From contig CAWEBE010000064.1 of assembly GCA_963806735.1 (NCBI GenBank), positions 1 to 64,000 on the forward strand: DNA of 64,000 nucleotides. Reading direction: 5' to 3'. The notes beneath the pieces were generated by a model, which saw only the letters and a list, made by a program, of their open reading frames with translations, searched no databases and was not told the origin of the DNA. Origin of the DNA: CADEFX01 sp963806735. GTDB lineage: Bacteria; Pseudomonadota; Alphaproteobacteria; Rhizobiales; Hyphomicrobiaceae. This document shows, in pieces, positions 1 to 8,354 of the stretch. Every line of letters starts with the position of its first letter. The first letter of the stretch is position 1. Position numbers and translations under genes: made by a program.

Positions 1-155
1 GGCACCCATCCAGCGCCGTTGCCTTGCCGGTCGTCGGCACGATCCCAGCGCACGCTGTTTGTGGCTGGTCACTTAGCCTGCCGCGCCGACGTTCTTGTGG
101 TGCTTTCAGCACGCCCATCTCTGCAAACCATCGTGCCGCTGTAAGAGGAAACTTG

Positions 156-421
156 ATGCGGAACTATACGATTGTTGGATCTCTGATCCTGGCTACCTCA
201 GCCTTCTATTGCCCGCTCCGGCCTCGGCCGTTGATGGCCTCGTGGAGGTGGGCTGCGCGAGCGACTACATGGCCTACTGCAGCCAACACGACCCCGACGG
301 GCGGGGCGTCCGCCGTTGCATGCGCGCCAACCAACGCAAGCTCTCGCGCGCTTGTGTCAACGCCTTGGTTGCCGCCGGTGAGGTGTCAGCGAACGAAGGC
401 GCGAGTGCCGCGCGACGTTAA
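156..421 (+). pseudogene. small secreted cysteine-containing protein, frameshifted in its signal peptide
   Basis: An AGAGGAA ribosome binding site sits five bases before ATG 156. The first codons read MRNYTIVGSLILATS, the start of a signal peptide. The reading then has to move to another frame near base 205-215, where it continues as a typical signal-peptide end (LLLPAPASA) and a mature part with CASDYMAYCSQ, RRCMRANQ and SRACVNAL, ending at the TAA at 419. The evenly spaced Cys residues resemble short cysteine-rich periplasmic proteins of Hyphomicrobiales. Function is unknown. The frameshift may be a sequence error, because both halves read cleanly. Confidence 0.5.
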
Positions 422-495
422 ACTCAACGCCGCAAGGGCCGTGTAGGCGGCTCTAGTTGGTGTCGACACCCGTCACAATTAAGAGGGAGTGATCC

Positions 496-583
496 ATGTT
501 TCAGGATAGCCGGCGCCCCGGCATTGGGCACTCTCACCTCAGCCAATGCAGCCGACGAACGCTGCACCGTACAGGTGAGGTAA
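496..583 (+). pseudogene. remnant of a second very small secreted protein
   Basis: AGAGGGAGTG precedes ATG 496, a plausible ribosome binding site. The ATG frame soon loses any signal-peptide character. A second frame reads LGTLTSANAADERCTVQVR and stops at TAA 581, which looks like the end of a signal peptide (SANA) and the first residues of a mature protein. This is probably a decayed paralogue of the kind of gene just upstream. Low confidence, since fewer than 30 codons are involved. Confidence 0.25.
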
Positions 584-1224
584 ACCCGTTCGCGAGGCAG
601 ATGGCGCAGCGACTACTGCAATAGTCTGCCGGTTCAATCCCGCAGCTGTTCGAGTTCCGTAACTGTAGTGTGGCGAAGAACCGGCGAATTAGGCGTCCGA
701 TTTGACTGATCTACCTCGGTGTCCGACGGCGTGCACACGAGCGCTGGGACTCACTGTGCCTGTTGCGGCCTTTTTCTTACGAAAAATCCTGCGTCCAATA
801 CCTGCATCCATTGTGTGAGTGCGAAGTCTTTCTTCCGATACCCCTCCCCCAAATCGGGGAGTGGCGGCGCGGTGACAGCCACGCTCTACTCGTCGCCCAA
901 CAACATGAATTGCTGCGAGTTCCTGCTAGCACGTGCCACGCTGTGCGCGGCTGCTTTCCGCGTGACCCGCATCCGCGGTGCTGCAGTTGAGTTCAAGCTT
1001 CCCTGTGACGGCACAGTTCGCGCAGCGACCGCCTGTTGCGAGCCTGCAGCCTGCGCCCTGCATGATCCCTCGCTGCCAAGAAGTCTTCGGTACGCCCGAG
1101 GGTGCCTAGCAATTGACGCAAGCACGACGGGATGCGGTTTGCCAATCAGGGCTATTTGCGCTGCGTCCCTACTGGGGAAACAATTCATGTCGGCGCCGCT
1201 TGTCGTTCCGTAAGAGTGCATTCT
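584..1224. other. stretch with no supportable gene
   Basis: Open frames exist on both strands, but none shows a recognisable domain, a convincing ribosome binding site or a continuous signal peptide. The stretch lies downstream of the broken monooxygenase gene that ends at 1225. It is best read as decayed or non-coding sequence. Confidence 0.4.
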
Positions 1225-2874
1225 CTAGCGCAAGAGCGCGAAGCCTTCGTATTCCTTGCGCGCGACTTCGTCGCAGATGTTCCGGTACGCGCCATCCCGC
1301 CGGCGTACGGCATGAAGACGCGCGGCTTGCCCGGCACATTGGCGCCGAGATACCAGGAGTGCTTCGCCTGCGGCAGCAGCGTCGCTTCGGCGGCCGCATT
1401 CACCTCGTTACCCCAGCGTCCACCGACTTCGGGGCGTGGCTCGATGCGTGCAGGCCGTTCTTGCGCATGTATGCGATGCAGTCGGTGATCCACTCGACAT
1501 GCTGCTCGATCGCAACCGGCATGTTGCAGAGCACGGAGGGGCTGCCGGGTCCCGTCACGGTGAACAGATTCGGAAAGCCCGCGACCTGCAGTCCGAGATA
1601 GTTGCGCGGCCCCGCCGCCCATGCCTTCGCCAGGGGCAGGCCGTCGCGCCCGCGGATGTCCATGCGCAACAGCGAGCCGGTCATGCCGTCGAAACCCGTG
1701 GCGAAGACGATGATGTCCAGCGGATACTCGGCATCCCGCGTGCGGATGCCGCGCGGCGTGATCTGCTCGATGGGCGCGGCCCGCACATCGACCAGCGCCA
1801 CGTTGTCGCGGTTGAAGGTCTCGAAGTAGTCGGTGTCGATCGGCGGGCGCTTGGCTGCGTAGGGATGGTCGAAGTCGGACAGCTTGGCCGCCGTCGCCGG
1901 GTCCTTCACGATCTCGCGGATCTTGCGCGCGAATGAACTCCGCCGCGGTGTCGTTCGCCGCCTTGTCGGTCGAGCAAGTCGCGAAACGTCGCGCGGAATC
2001 GCAGCCCGCCGGTCTCCCAGGCTGCTTCGTACAGATGCCTGCCGTTCCTCCGGCGGAGTTTCCAGGGCAGCGATCGATCCATCGATCGGAAACGGATGCC
2101 CGTTGACGGTGGAGTGCATCATCTCGCCGGATCTCGCGCGGCGTTTTCCTTGACGTAGTGCTTGAACTCCGGAGTCAGCGGCCCGTTGCGGGCCGGCACG
2201 CTGTAGTTCGCGGTGCGCTGGAAGACGGTCAGATGCGCCGCGGTCTCCGCGATCACCGGCGCGGCCTGGATGCCGGTGGAGCCCGTGCCGATCATGCCGA
2301 CCCGCTTGCCGGTGAAATCCACGCCTTCGTGCGGCCATTGCCCGGTGTGGTACCAGCGTCCCTTGAAAGTGTCGAGGCCAGGAATGTCGGGAACATTGGC
2401 CGAGGACAGGCAGCCCACGGCGGTGATCAGGAACTGCGCCGTGAAGCTCTCGCCCGTCCTGCGGTGCTCACGCGCCAGAGATTTGCGGCTGCATCGTAGT
2501 GCGCGGCAGGTCACGCGCGTGTTGAAGCGGATGTCGCGCTTCAGGTCGAAACGGTCGGCGACATGGTTGAGATAGCGCAGGATCTCCGGCGGCCCGGGAT
2601 AGCGCTCCGACCATTCCCATTCCCGAGTCAGCTCCTCGGAGAACGAGTAGCAGTAGGAATGGCTTTCCGAATCGCAGCGCGCACCGGGGTAGCGGTTCCA
2701 ATACCAGGTGCCGCCGACGCCGCCGCCTGCCTCCAGCACCTGGACCGAAAGACCCAACCGGTCGCGCAGGCAGTGCAGTTGATAGAGACCGGAGAACCCG
2801 GCGCCGATGATCAGCGCATCGAACTTTTTCCGTTCAGAGTTTCGCTGTTCACTGGCGGCAGGTGCACTGGCCAT
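1225..2874 (-). pseudogene. Baeyer-Villiger-type FAD/NADP monooxygenase, multiply frameshifted
   Basis: Flavoprotein of the cyclohexanone/phenylacetone monooxygenase type, which uses FAD, NADPH and oxygen to insert oxygen next to a ketone. The first frame starts MASAPAASEQ and shows the FAD Rossmann motif GAGFSG, the Baeyer-Villiger fingerprint FKGRWYHTGQWP and the NADP Rossmann motif GTGSTG. From about 2120 the protein continues in a second frame (HSTVNGHPFPID, then ATGFDGMTG and NLFTVTGPGSPS). Near 1430 it moves to a third (EATLLPQAKHSWYLGANVPG) and near 1295 to a fourth (YRNICDEVARKEYEGFALLR, stop 1225). At least three or four indels are needed, with another disturbed stretch around 1950-2090. 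It is the last gene of the liv-type transport cluster, 78 bases after livM, so it probably acts on the imported compound or a product of it. Either a recent pseudogene or several sequence errors. Confidence 0.8.
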
Positions 2875-2952
2875 GCATTTTCCAGATTGTCTCACCTAGT
2901 CATTCCATTGGATCGTGAGTTGCACATCGCCTTCCAGGTTCGCCTCTCTCGG

Positions 2953-3838
2953 TCAGGCACGCACGTCCTCTGCCTGCGGCGGCATGATCTCACTGCGTCG
3001 CCGCGCTCGATCACGATAGCGCTGCACAAAGTGGGTGATGCCACCCGCAATGCCGCCGGGCATGAAGATGGAGACAACAACCATGAGGCTGCCGTACAGC
3101 AGGAGCTGCATTTCGGCGGGCGCGGCCAAAACCTCAGGTGTGACGAACAAGAAGAACGTGCCTAGCACGGGGCGAGACGTGGCCCTTCCCGCCGATGATG
3201 ACGTAGACGAATAACAGCAGCGAAGTGTGGAAGCCCAGATCAGACGGCTGGTAGACGCCGAACCGATGGGCGTGCAGCGCCCCCGACAATGCCGCCATCG
3301 CGGAGCCGACGCCGAAAATCAGCACCCGCAGCAGGCGCACTCTCACGCCGAAGATCTCGGCGAGCACTTGGTCGTTGCCCGTCGCCCGCACGGCGAGGCC
3401 GATACGGGAGCGATCGATGAAATACGCAACTGCCAGCGTCACAATAAGCAGGAAAACGATCGGAACCGGGCTCGTCAGAAACGGAATGCCGGCAAGGCCG
3501 AGCGGCCCGCCGAAGAACGGGATAGTTCCGATCGCGGAAACGGCGGCCAGCGAAAGGGCGAGCGTAGTAACCGCGAAGAACCAGTGATGCAGCCGGAGAG
3601 TAATGAACGAGAAGATCGCCCCGAACACGAAGCCAGCAGCCACGGCGATCGGAATGCTGGCCTCCGGAGGCAATCCGTAATGCACTCCGAGCGCGCCCGA
3701 GACGAACCCACCGACGCCGACGAACACCGCCATGCCGACGTTGAGCTGGCCGCTGCGAATTTGCAGGAACAAGCCGATGGCGGCGATCGAAGCGATCGAG
3801 GCCGAAACCAGAATCGTGGCCCAGAAATCCCACACCAT
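2953..3838 (-). pseudogene. livM: LivM-type ABC permease, one frameshift
   Basis: Inner-membrane permease subunit of a branched-chain-amino-acid-type (HAAT family) ABC importer. The first ~220 residues are hydrophobic, with successive membrane spans and the family stretch RSGQLNVGMAVFVGVGGF near the N-terminus. A frameshift follows VIIGGKG: in the minus-strand reading one extra C in a CCCC run near 3170 diverts the frame. Removing it joins GGKGHVSP directly to VLGTFFLFVTPEVLA and on to the stop at 2953. The ATG follows the livH stop TAA directly (TAAATG). Substrate not determinable; HAAT systems carry amino acids, amides, urea or aromatic acids. Confidence 0.82.
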
Positions 3839-4721
3839 TTACTTGCCGCCCTGCACGGCCACGAGCCCTGAGGGCCGCAGCACCAGCACCAAAAGGAGGA
3901 CGAGAAAAACGTCATATCTTTCATCTGTGATCCGATCCACGTCACCGCAATGGCCTCAGTGATCCCGATCATGACCGCTCCGAGCACCGCACCGCGCAGG
4001 CTGCCCACGCCGCCGACGATCATGGCGACCAGCCCCTTGATGGAGTAAGTGATGCCCGTGGTGGGCGTGACCATGCCGTAGCTGAGCCCGACGAGGCATC
4101 CTGCGATCGCCGCCAGCACAGCCGTGATGGCCATGGTCGATACCGTGACGAAAGTGACGTTGATGCCCATGATCTTCGCTGCGTCGCGGTTTTGCGCGAC
4201 GGCACGGATCTGGCGCCCAAAGCTCGTGTAGTTGACGACGAATTCCATGAGCGCCGAGTAGCAAAACCGCGATGGCGGCACTCACAAGCAGGCCGCGCGG
4301 CACCAGCAAACCGGCCATCCGATCGAACTAAATCATCTGGTACGGGAAAACGATCGCCTTGTTGCCGAACAGCAGTGCGGCGGAGCTTTGCAGTACCATC
4401 CCCGCGCCGATCGTGGCGATCAGCGGCATCTCGATAGCGGCATCGCCGGAGAAGCGCTGTCCAGGCCGAATGGCGATCCGCTCAACCAGGCAAGCAACAG
4501 CCACAGTCGCCGCGACGGCCACGACAACGGCGGGCAATACGCCGAAGCCGGCGGACACCGCCCACACCACGACCGAGAGCCGCGACAATGGCGAAGTCTC
4601 CGTGGGTCATGTTGAGGATGCGCATAATACCGAAGATCATCGTGAAGCCGACGGCGAACAGCGCGTAGATGCCGCTCGATAGCAAACCGTTGACGAGTTG
4701 CTGAAGAAAGATATTGGTCAT
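3839..4721 (-). pseudogene. livH: LivH-type ABC permease, several disruptions
   Basis: Second inner-membrane permease of the same importer. It starts MTNIFLQQLVNGLLSSGIYA, with the family stretch MIFGIMRILNMTHGDF, overlapping the livF stop by four bases (ATGA). The frame changes near 4590 (to SRLSVVVWAVSAGFG), meets an in-frame TAG at 4328-4330 between FPYQMI and FDRMAGLLVPRG, changes again near 4250 (to FVVNYTSFGRQIRAVAQNRD) and again near 3910 before RPSGLVAVQGGK-stop. The TAG is in frame on both sides and so looks like a true nonsense substitution, not an indel. As read, the gene cannot make a full permease. Confidence 0.8.
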
Positions 4722-5443
4722 GCGCCGAGGTACGCCTTCTGAACTGCCGCGTCGTTTTTCAAGGTCTCGCTCGGCCCCTCGCTCGCGAATTGCCCGAGCT
4801 CCAGCACGTACGCGCGGTCGCAAAGCTGGAACGCCCGATGCGCATTCTGCTCGACCAACAGCATCGACAGGCCACCGCGCTTGAGCGCCTCCAACGCTGC
4901 ATAGACCACGTCCTGGATCACGGGAGCGAGGCCAAGCGAGGGCTCGTCCAGCAGGAGCAGGCGCGGCGACATCATCAGCGTTCGTGCGATTGCCAACATC
5001 TGCTGCTCGCCGCCCAAGCGTCGACGTGATTTGCCCGTCGCGCTCTTTAAGGCGCGGAAACAGGGCGTGAATTTCAGCCAGCCGATTGTGGCGCGCTTGA
5101 GCGGAGAGACGGCGGCCACCGATCAGAAGCTCCTCGCGCACCGTTAGGCCCGGGAAGAGTTCGCGGCCCTCGGGAACATAGCCGATGCCAAGCCGCGTCA
5201 GCTTGTGCGTCGGCATCCCGCGCACTGGTAGACCTTTAACCACATACCCGAGCTGGAGGCGCCAGCGAGTCCCAGAATGCCCTTCAGCATGCTGGTCTTA
5301 CCGGCGCCGTTGCTGCCGATCACCGCCACCGCCTCGCCCTGCCGCACCTCCAAAGAGACACCCTTGACAGCGGCGATGGCGCCGTACCGCACGTAAAGGT
5401 CTTTGACGCTCAGGGCCGGGGATGTTGTGTCGTGCATCCGCAT
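4718..5443 (-). pseudogene. livF: LivF-type ABC ATPase, two frameshifts
   Basis: Cytoplasmic ATPase of the importer. It starts MRMHDTTSPALSVKDLYVRYG one base after the livG stop. Walker A is GSNGAGKTS. The frame shifts near 5240, continuing with RLGIGYVPEGRELFPGLTVREEL, and again near 5030 inside the ABC signature, where the expected SGGEQQ is read as LGGEQQMLAIARTLM. Walker B is LLLLDEPSLGL and the H-loop region LLVEQN. It ends at 4718, overlapping livH. Length and ending (VQKAYLGA) fit LivF. Confidence 0.8.
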
Positions 5444-5444
5444 C

Positions 5445-6185
5445 TCAATGCGCAGACGTGCCGAGATAGGCGGCGATCACATCGGGATGACTGCGCACCT
5501 GATTGATGTCGCCTGTCATCAGAACCTGACCGAAGTTGAGCACGACAATGTTCTTGGCCACGCGGGCCACCAAATCCATGTGATGCTCGACCAGAATGAC
5601 CGCGGTTCCGCTCGCCGCGATGGCGGATATCAGGGTAGCGAGCGTAGCCTGTTCGGAGCGGGTGGAACCCGCTGCGGGCTCGTCTAGCAGTAACAGACGC
5701 GGTTCGATCGCCAGGCCCCGCGCGATCTCGAGGCGCCGGCGCTCACCGTAGGACAGCTCCGAAGGCCATGTATGGGCGCGCTCCCGCAGACCCACGCGGT
5801 CCAGGATGTCCAGGCACTCGCTTTCGACGGAGCGCGTTTGATCGGCGGCACGGACCTTCGCCCGGGCTCTTAGCGCGTAGCGGGCCAGTACCAGATGCTC
5901 CAGCGTCGTCAGGCTCTCGAACAGTCGTACATTCTGGAAGGTGCGCGTGATGCCCAGCTCCACCAGCTTGCCCAGCGGCTTGCTCGGCAGCGGCGCTCCG
6001 TCGACAGTGACCTTGCCTTCATCGATCGGCACCACGCCCGTGATGCAGTTCAAAAAGGTGCTCTTCCCGGCACCGTTCGGACCAATCAGAGCCGTCACCT
6101 CGCCGCCGTGGGCTACGAGTGACACGCTGTCGAGTGCCTTGAGACCGCCAAAGCGCTTGGACAGGTTCTCTATCTCGACGCGCAT
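5445..6185 (-). CDS. livG: LivG-type ABC transporter ATP-binding protein
   Basis: 246-residue ATPase of the branched-chain-amino-acid-type importer, and one of only two transport genes here with an unbroken frame. Visible motifs: Walker A GPNGAGKST near residue 37, the LivG insert around the Q-loop (GITRTFQNVRLF), ABC signature LSYGERRRLEIARG and Walker B LLLLDEPAAG, ending with the H-loop stretch ILVEHHMDLV. It lies 32 bases after the substrate-binding protein gene and one base before livF, so it is co-transcribed with them. Confidence 0.93.
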   Translation of the reverse strand: MRVEIENLSKRFGGLKALDSVSLVAHGGEVTALIGPNGAGKSTFLNCITGVVPIDEGKVTVDGAPLPSKPLGKLVELGITRTFQNVRLFESLTTLEHLVLARYALRARAKVRAADQTRSVESECLDILDRVGLRERAHTWPSELSYGERRRLEIARGLAIEPRLLLLDEPAAGSTRSEQATLATLISAIAASGTAVILVEHHMDLVARVAKNIVVLNFGQVLMTGDINQVRSHPDVIAAYLGTSAH

Positions 6186-6217
6186 CGTCGGTAGCTCGTC
6201 TCTCGACCACCTAGCGC

Positions 6218-7345
6218 TTAGGGATTCACGCGGCGATAGCCGTTATCCCGGTACTCGTAGACGTTGGGATTCTGCACCAGGTTGTCGCCCGAGCCGTTGT
6301 AGCTGAACAACCCGTTGGCACCCTCGTAGTCCTTGGTGGTACCAAGCGCCTTGTTGATCACTTCGCGATCGGTGCTGCCGGCGCGCTCTACGGCCTGGAC
6401 GATCAGGTGCAGTGTGTCGTAGCCAAGCGCGACATAGCCCGGAGGCGTCTTGTCCTGGCCGTACTTCGCCTTGTACAGCTGAACGAAGTGCTTCACGGCC
6501 GCGCGATCGGATGACGGATCGAACGGAAAGAACGTCATGATCCCTTCCGCCGTCTTGCCTAAGACCGAACCAATGCGGGTATCGTTGAGGCCGGCACCGC
6601 CCATGATCGTCGACTTCATCCCGAGCGCGCGAGCCTGCCGTATAATCAACATGGCCTCGTTCGTCGTCGCCGCGACGTACAGAATGTCAGGATTTTGCGA
6701 AGCGAGCCGCGTTAGCTGCAGGGTGAAGTTTTGGTCGTTAGTGGCGAACGTCTCCGAGCCGACGAGATCGAGTCCCACCTGAGGCGCGGACGCCTTCACC
6801 GACTTCATCTCGCCTACATTGTAGTTGTTGACCGTATCGGAGATGACTGCGATCGTCTTGGCGCTCTTCATCTTCTTGATCTGCGTCAGCACGGCCGGCA
6901 TGGCCTTGTCGATGATGAGTTGCACGCGGAAAGAGTACGGGCTGAACGACTTCATCGGCGCTGCGGAGCCCAGCGCCACAAACGGAAGCTTCGTGTCTTT
7001 TGCCACCGGATCGAGCGCCACGAACTCGATAGACGAGATGGTCATGGCCGACACGCAATTCGGATCCGCCGCGAACTTCCTGTACGTTGCCACGGCCTTG
7101 GCACGATCTGCCCCCGTGTCCTCATAGACAACTTTGAGCGGTCGACCGAGCACGCCGCCCTTAGCGTTGATTTCCTCAGCGGCGATATCGACACCGACCT
7201 TGCCATCTTCGCCGTAGGCTGCAACCGGACCGCTCAACACAAAGCCTGCACCGACGATGATCTCGGGTTTCTGCGCCGCGGCGCTCCCGCACCAAGTTGC
7301 ACCCGCAACAAGGGCGGCGCAAACCGACCTGAAACGATTTCGCAT
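6218..7345 (-). CDS. periplasmic substrate-binding protein of a branched-chain-amino-acid-type ABC importer
   Basis: Intact gene for a type I periplasmic binding protein (Peripla_BP_6/LivK type). A signal peptide (MRNRFRSVCAALVAGATWCG...AAA) is followed by the family start EIIVGAGFVLSGPVAAYGEDG and the characteristic AAEEINAKGGVLGRPLKVVYED. A GGGAGG ribosome binding site lies nine bases before the ATG at 7343-7345, favouring this start over upstream ATGs at 7351 and 7372. It is first in the operon with livG, livF, livH, livM and the monooxygenase. The divergent MarR-type gene and an 18-bp palindrome at 7469-7486 suggest ligand-responsive repression. Substrate unknown; binding proteins of this family also take aromatic acids, amides and urea. 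Confidence 0.9.
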   Translation of the reverse strand: MRNRFRSVCAALVAGATWCGSAAAQKPEIIVGAGFVLSGPVAAYGEDGKVGVDIAAEEINAKGGVLGRPLKVVYEDTGADRAKAVATYRKFAADPNCVSAMTISSIEFVALDPVAKDTKLPFVALGSAAPMKSFSPYSFRVQLIIDKAMPAVLTQIKKMKSAKTIAVISDTVNNYNVGEMKSVKASAPQVGLDLVGSETFATNDQNFTLQLTRLASQNPDILYVAATTNEAMLIIRQARALGMKSTIMGGAGLNDTRIGSVLGKTAEGIMTFFPFDPSSDRAAVKHFVQLYKAKYGQDKTPPGYVALGYDTLHLIVQAVERAGSTDREVINKALGTTKDYEGANGLFSYNGSGDNLVQNPNVYEYRDNGYRRVNP

Positions 7346-7468
7346 GGCCATAAACCTCCCGAGTGTTCTCATGCCCGTACACCTTGATGGTGCTGGCTTG
7401 GGCAGCGTGGAACATTGTCAACCAAGGCAATATGGGATAGGGCCGTGCACGCGCTTTGTCAACGACAC

Positions 7469-7486
7469 TAGTTCCATTATGTACTA
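7469..7486. promoter_or_regulatory. probable MarR-type operator (palindrome 1)
   Basis: TAGTTCCATTATGTACTA has inverted half-sites TAGTWC and GWACTA separated by six bases. It lies in the divergent intergenic region between the substrate-binding protein gene and the MarR-type gene, 55 bases before the latter's start. A near-identical palindrome occurs at 8059-8076. Position and symmetry are what an autoregulating MarR dimer would use; the link to this regulator is inferred. Confidence 0.6.
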
Positions 7487-7540
7487 AATGACGCGCGGTT
7501 CCGGCGACCATTTATTCCGGAAACTTCTCCTGGAGCAATT

Positions 7541-8014
7541 ATGCCGAGTCTGATCCACATTGAAATTCTGGAACGAATGAAAATCCGCTTCGGCAACCGG
7601 ATGGCCGTACTGAGCAACTGGTACAGGGCATACCCGTACCGCATGTTCGAACGGAAGTATCAGCTGGCCGAGTTGGAAGTCGCTGCGCTCTACTGCCTGG
7701 GCCAGGCCGCCGGGCTCAACGCCACCGACATCTGTGAGATCACAGGGCGACCAAAGAATAGCATTAGCCGCGCCATCAATCTGCTCATGGAAAAGAAATT
7801 CGTCACACGCCGAACGGATATTCGCGACAAGCGGAGGAAGATCCTCGACCTGACGGATAAGGGTTATCAGGCCTTCAAGGAATCCGAGGAATGGTTTGTT
7901 GCGACCGAGCGCGCAATGTTGTCAGCACTGACACCCGGAGGAGGTCGCCACCCTCGACATCATGCTTCGGAAAATGATCCACCACACACCCACTTGGGTT
8001 GATTCGTTCAAGTA
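7541..8014 (+). CDS. MarR-family transcriptional regulator with a C-terminal frameshift
   Basis: Winged-helix regulator. The DNA-binding part is clear: TDICEITGRPKNSISRAINLLMEKK is the recognition-helix region, followed by the wing (RRTDIRDKRRKILDLTDKG). The frame runs off near residue 132; deleting one G at 7937/7938 (CCGGAGGAG to CCGAGGAG) restores an acidic-then-helical tail, LTPEEVATLDIMLRKMIHH...VDSFK, ending at TAA 8012. The restored ~157 residues match the usual MarR length, so the extra G is probably a sequence error or a very recent change. The gene is divergent from the transporter operon; similar palindromes on both sides of it point to control of both transcription units. Confidence 0.8.
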
Positions 8015-8058
8015 AACACATCGGCAAGGCGATCTCTTGAAGCCGCATTCTGACATTA

Positions 8059-8076
8059 TAGTTCTATTCGGTACTA
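8059..8076. promoter_or_regulatory. probable MarR-type operator (palindrome 2)
   Basis: TAGTTCTATTCGGTACTA matches the palindrome at 7469-7486 at 15 of 18 positions, including all fixed bases of TAGTWC-N6-GWACTA. The symmetry extends one base further each side (ATAGT...ACTAT). It lies 57 bases upstream of the luciferase-like monooxygenase start at 8134, a typical operator position. Confidence 0.6.
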
Positions 8077-8133
8077 TTTTTCGCGCCCTGCGACAGGCTC
8101 GCAATCGGGTTCCCAACAAAGGCGTTCAGCGCG

Positions 8134-8313
8134 ATGGATTTCGGGATCTTCAATCTAATGGGTTACCCGACCGCGGGCGCTTCGACCCGAGAGAACCTGG
8201 AAGATACGGCGGTCTTCTCTGAGATCGGCGACAGGGGGGCATCGGCGGGGGCATTTGCCGAGCATCACCTCAGCGTCGTTCTCGACGTCAACGGCAGCAT
8301 CCAGTTTTCTTGA
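8134..8313 (+). pseudogene. truncated luciferase-like (LLM class) flavin monooxygenase
   Basis: The 59-residue reading starts MDFGIFNLMGYPTAG and includes AEHHLSVV, both hallmarks of the N-terminal strand and first loop of bacterial-luciferase-like flavin-dependent oxidoreductases, which are normally 300-400 residues long. Between these two motifs the helix normally present is scrambled. The frame stops at 8311, where the thiamine-diphosphate gene begins. The remainder of the enzyme is absent. This is a genuine deletion remnant rather than a single-base error. It keeps a promoter-proximal palindrome at 8059-8076. Confidence 0.6.
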
Positions 8314-8354
8314 ACGAGCAGAGCAGTGCTCTGCTCTGCGCTTCGGAGGTGGGA

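Noticed and set aside
719..1213. 164-codon plus-strand frame near the left edge
   Set aside because: No leader, domain or ribosome binding site, and Cys-rich in a way typical of chance frames in GC-rich DNA.
2880..2952. Possible third MarR operator upstream of the monooxygenase (CTAGTCATTCCATTGGATCG)
   Set aside because: Only one TAGT half-site; the second half does not match GWACTA.
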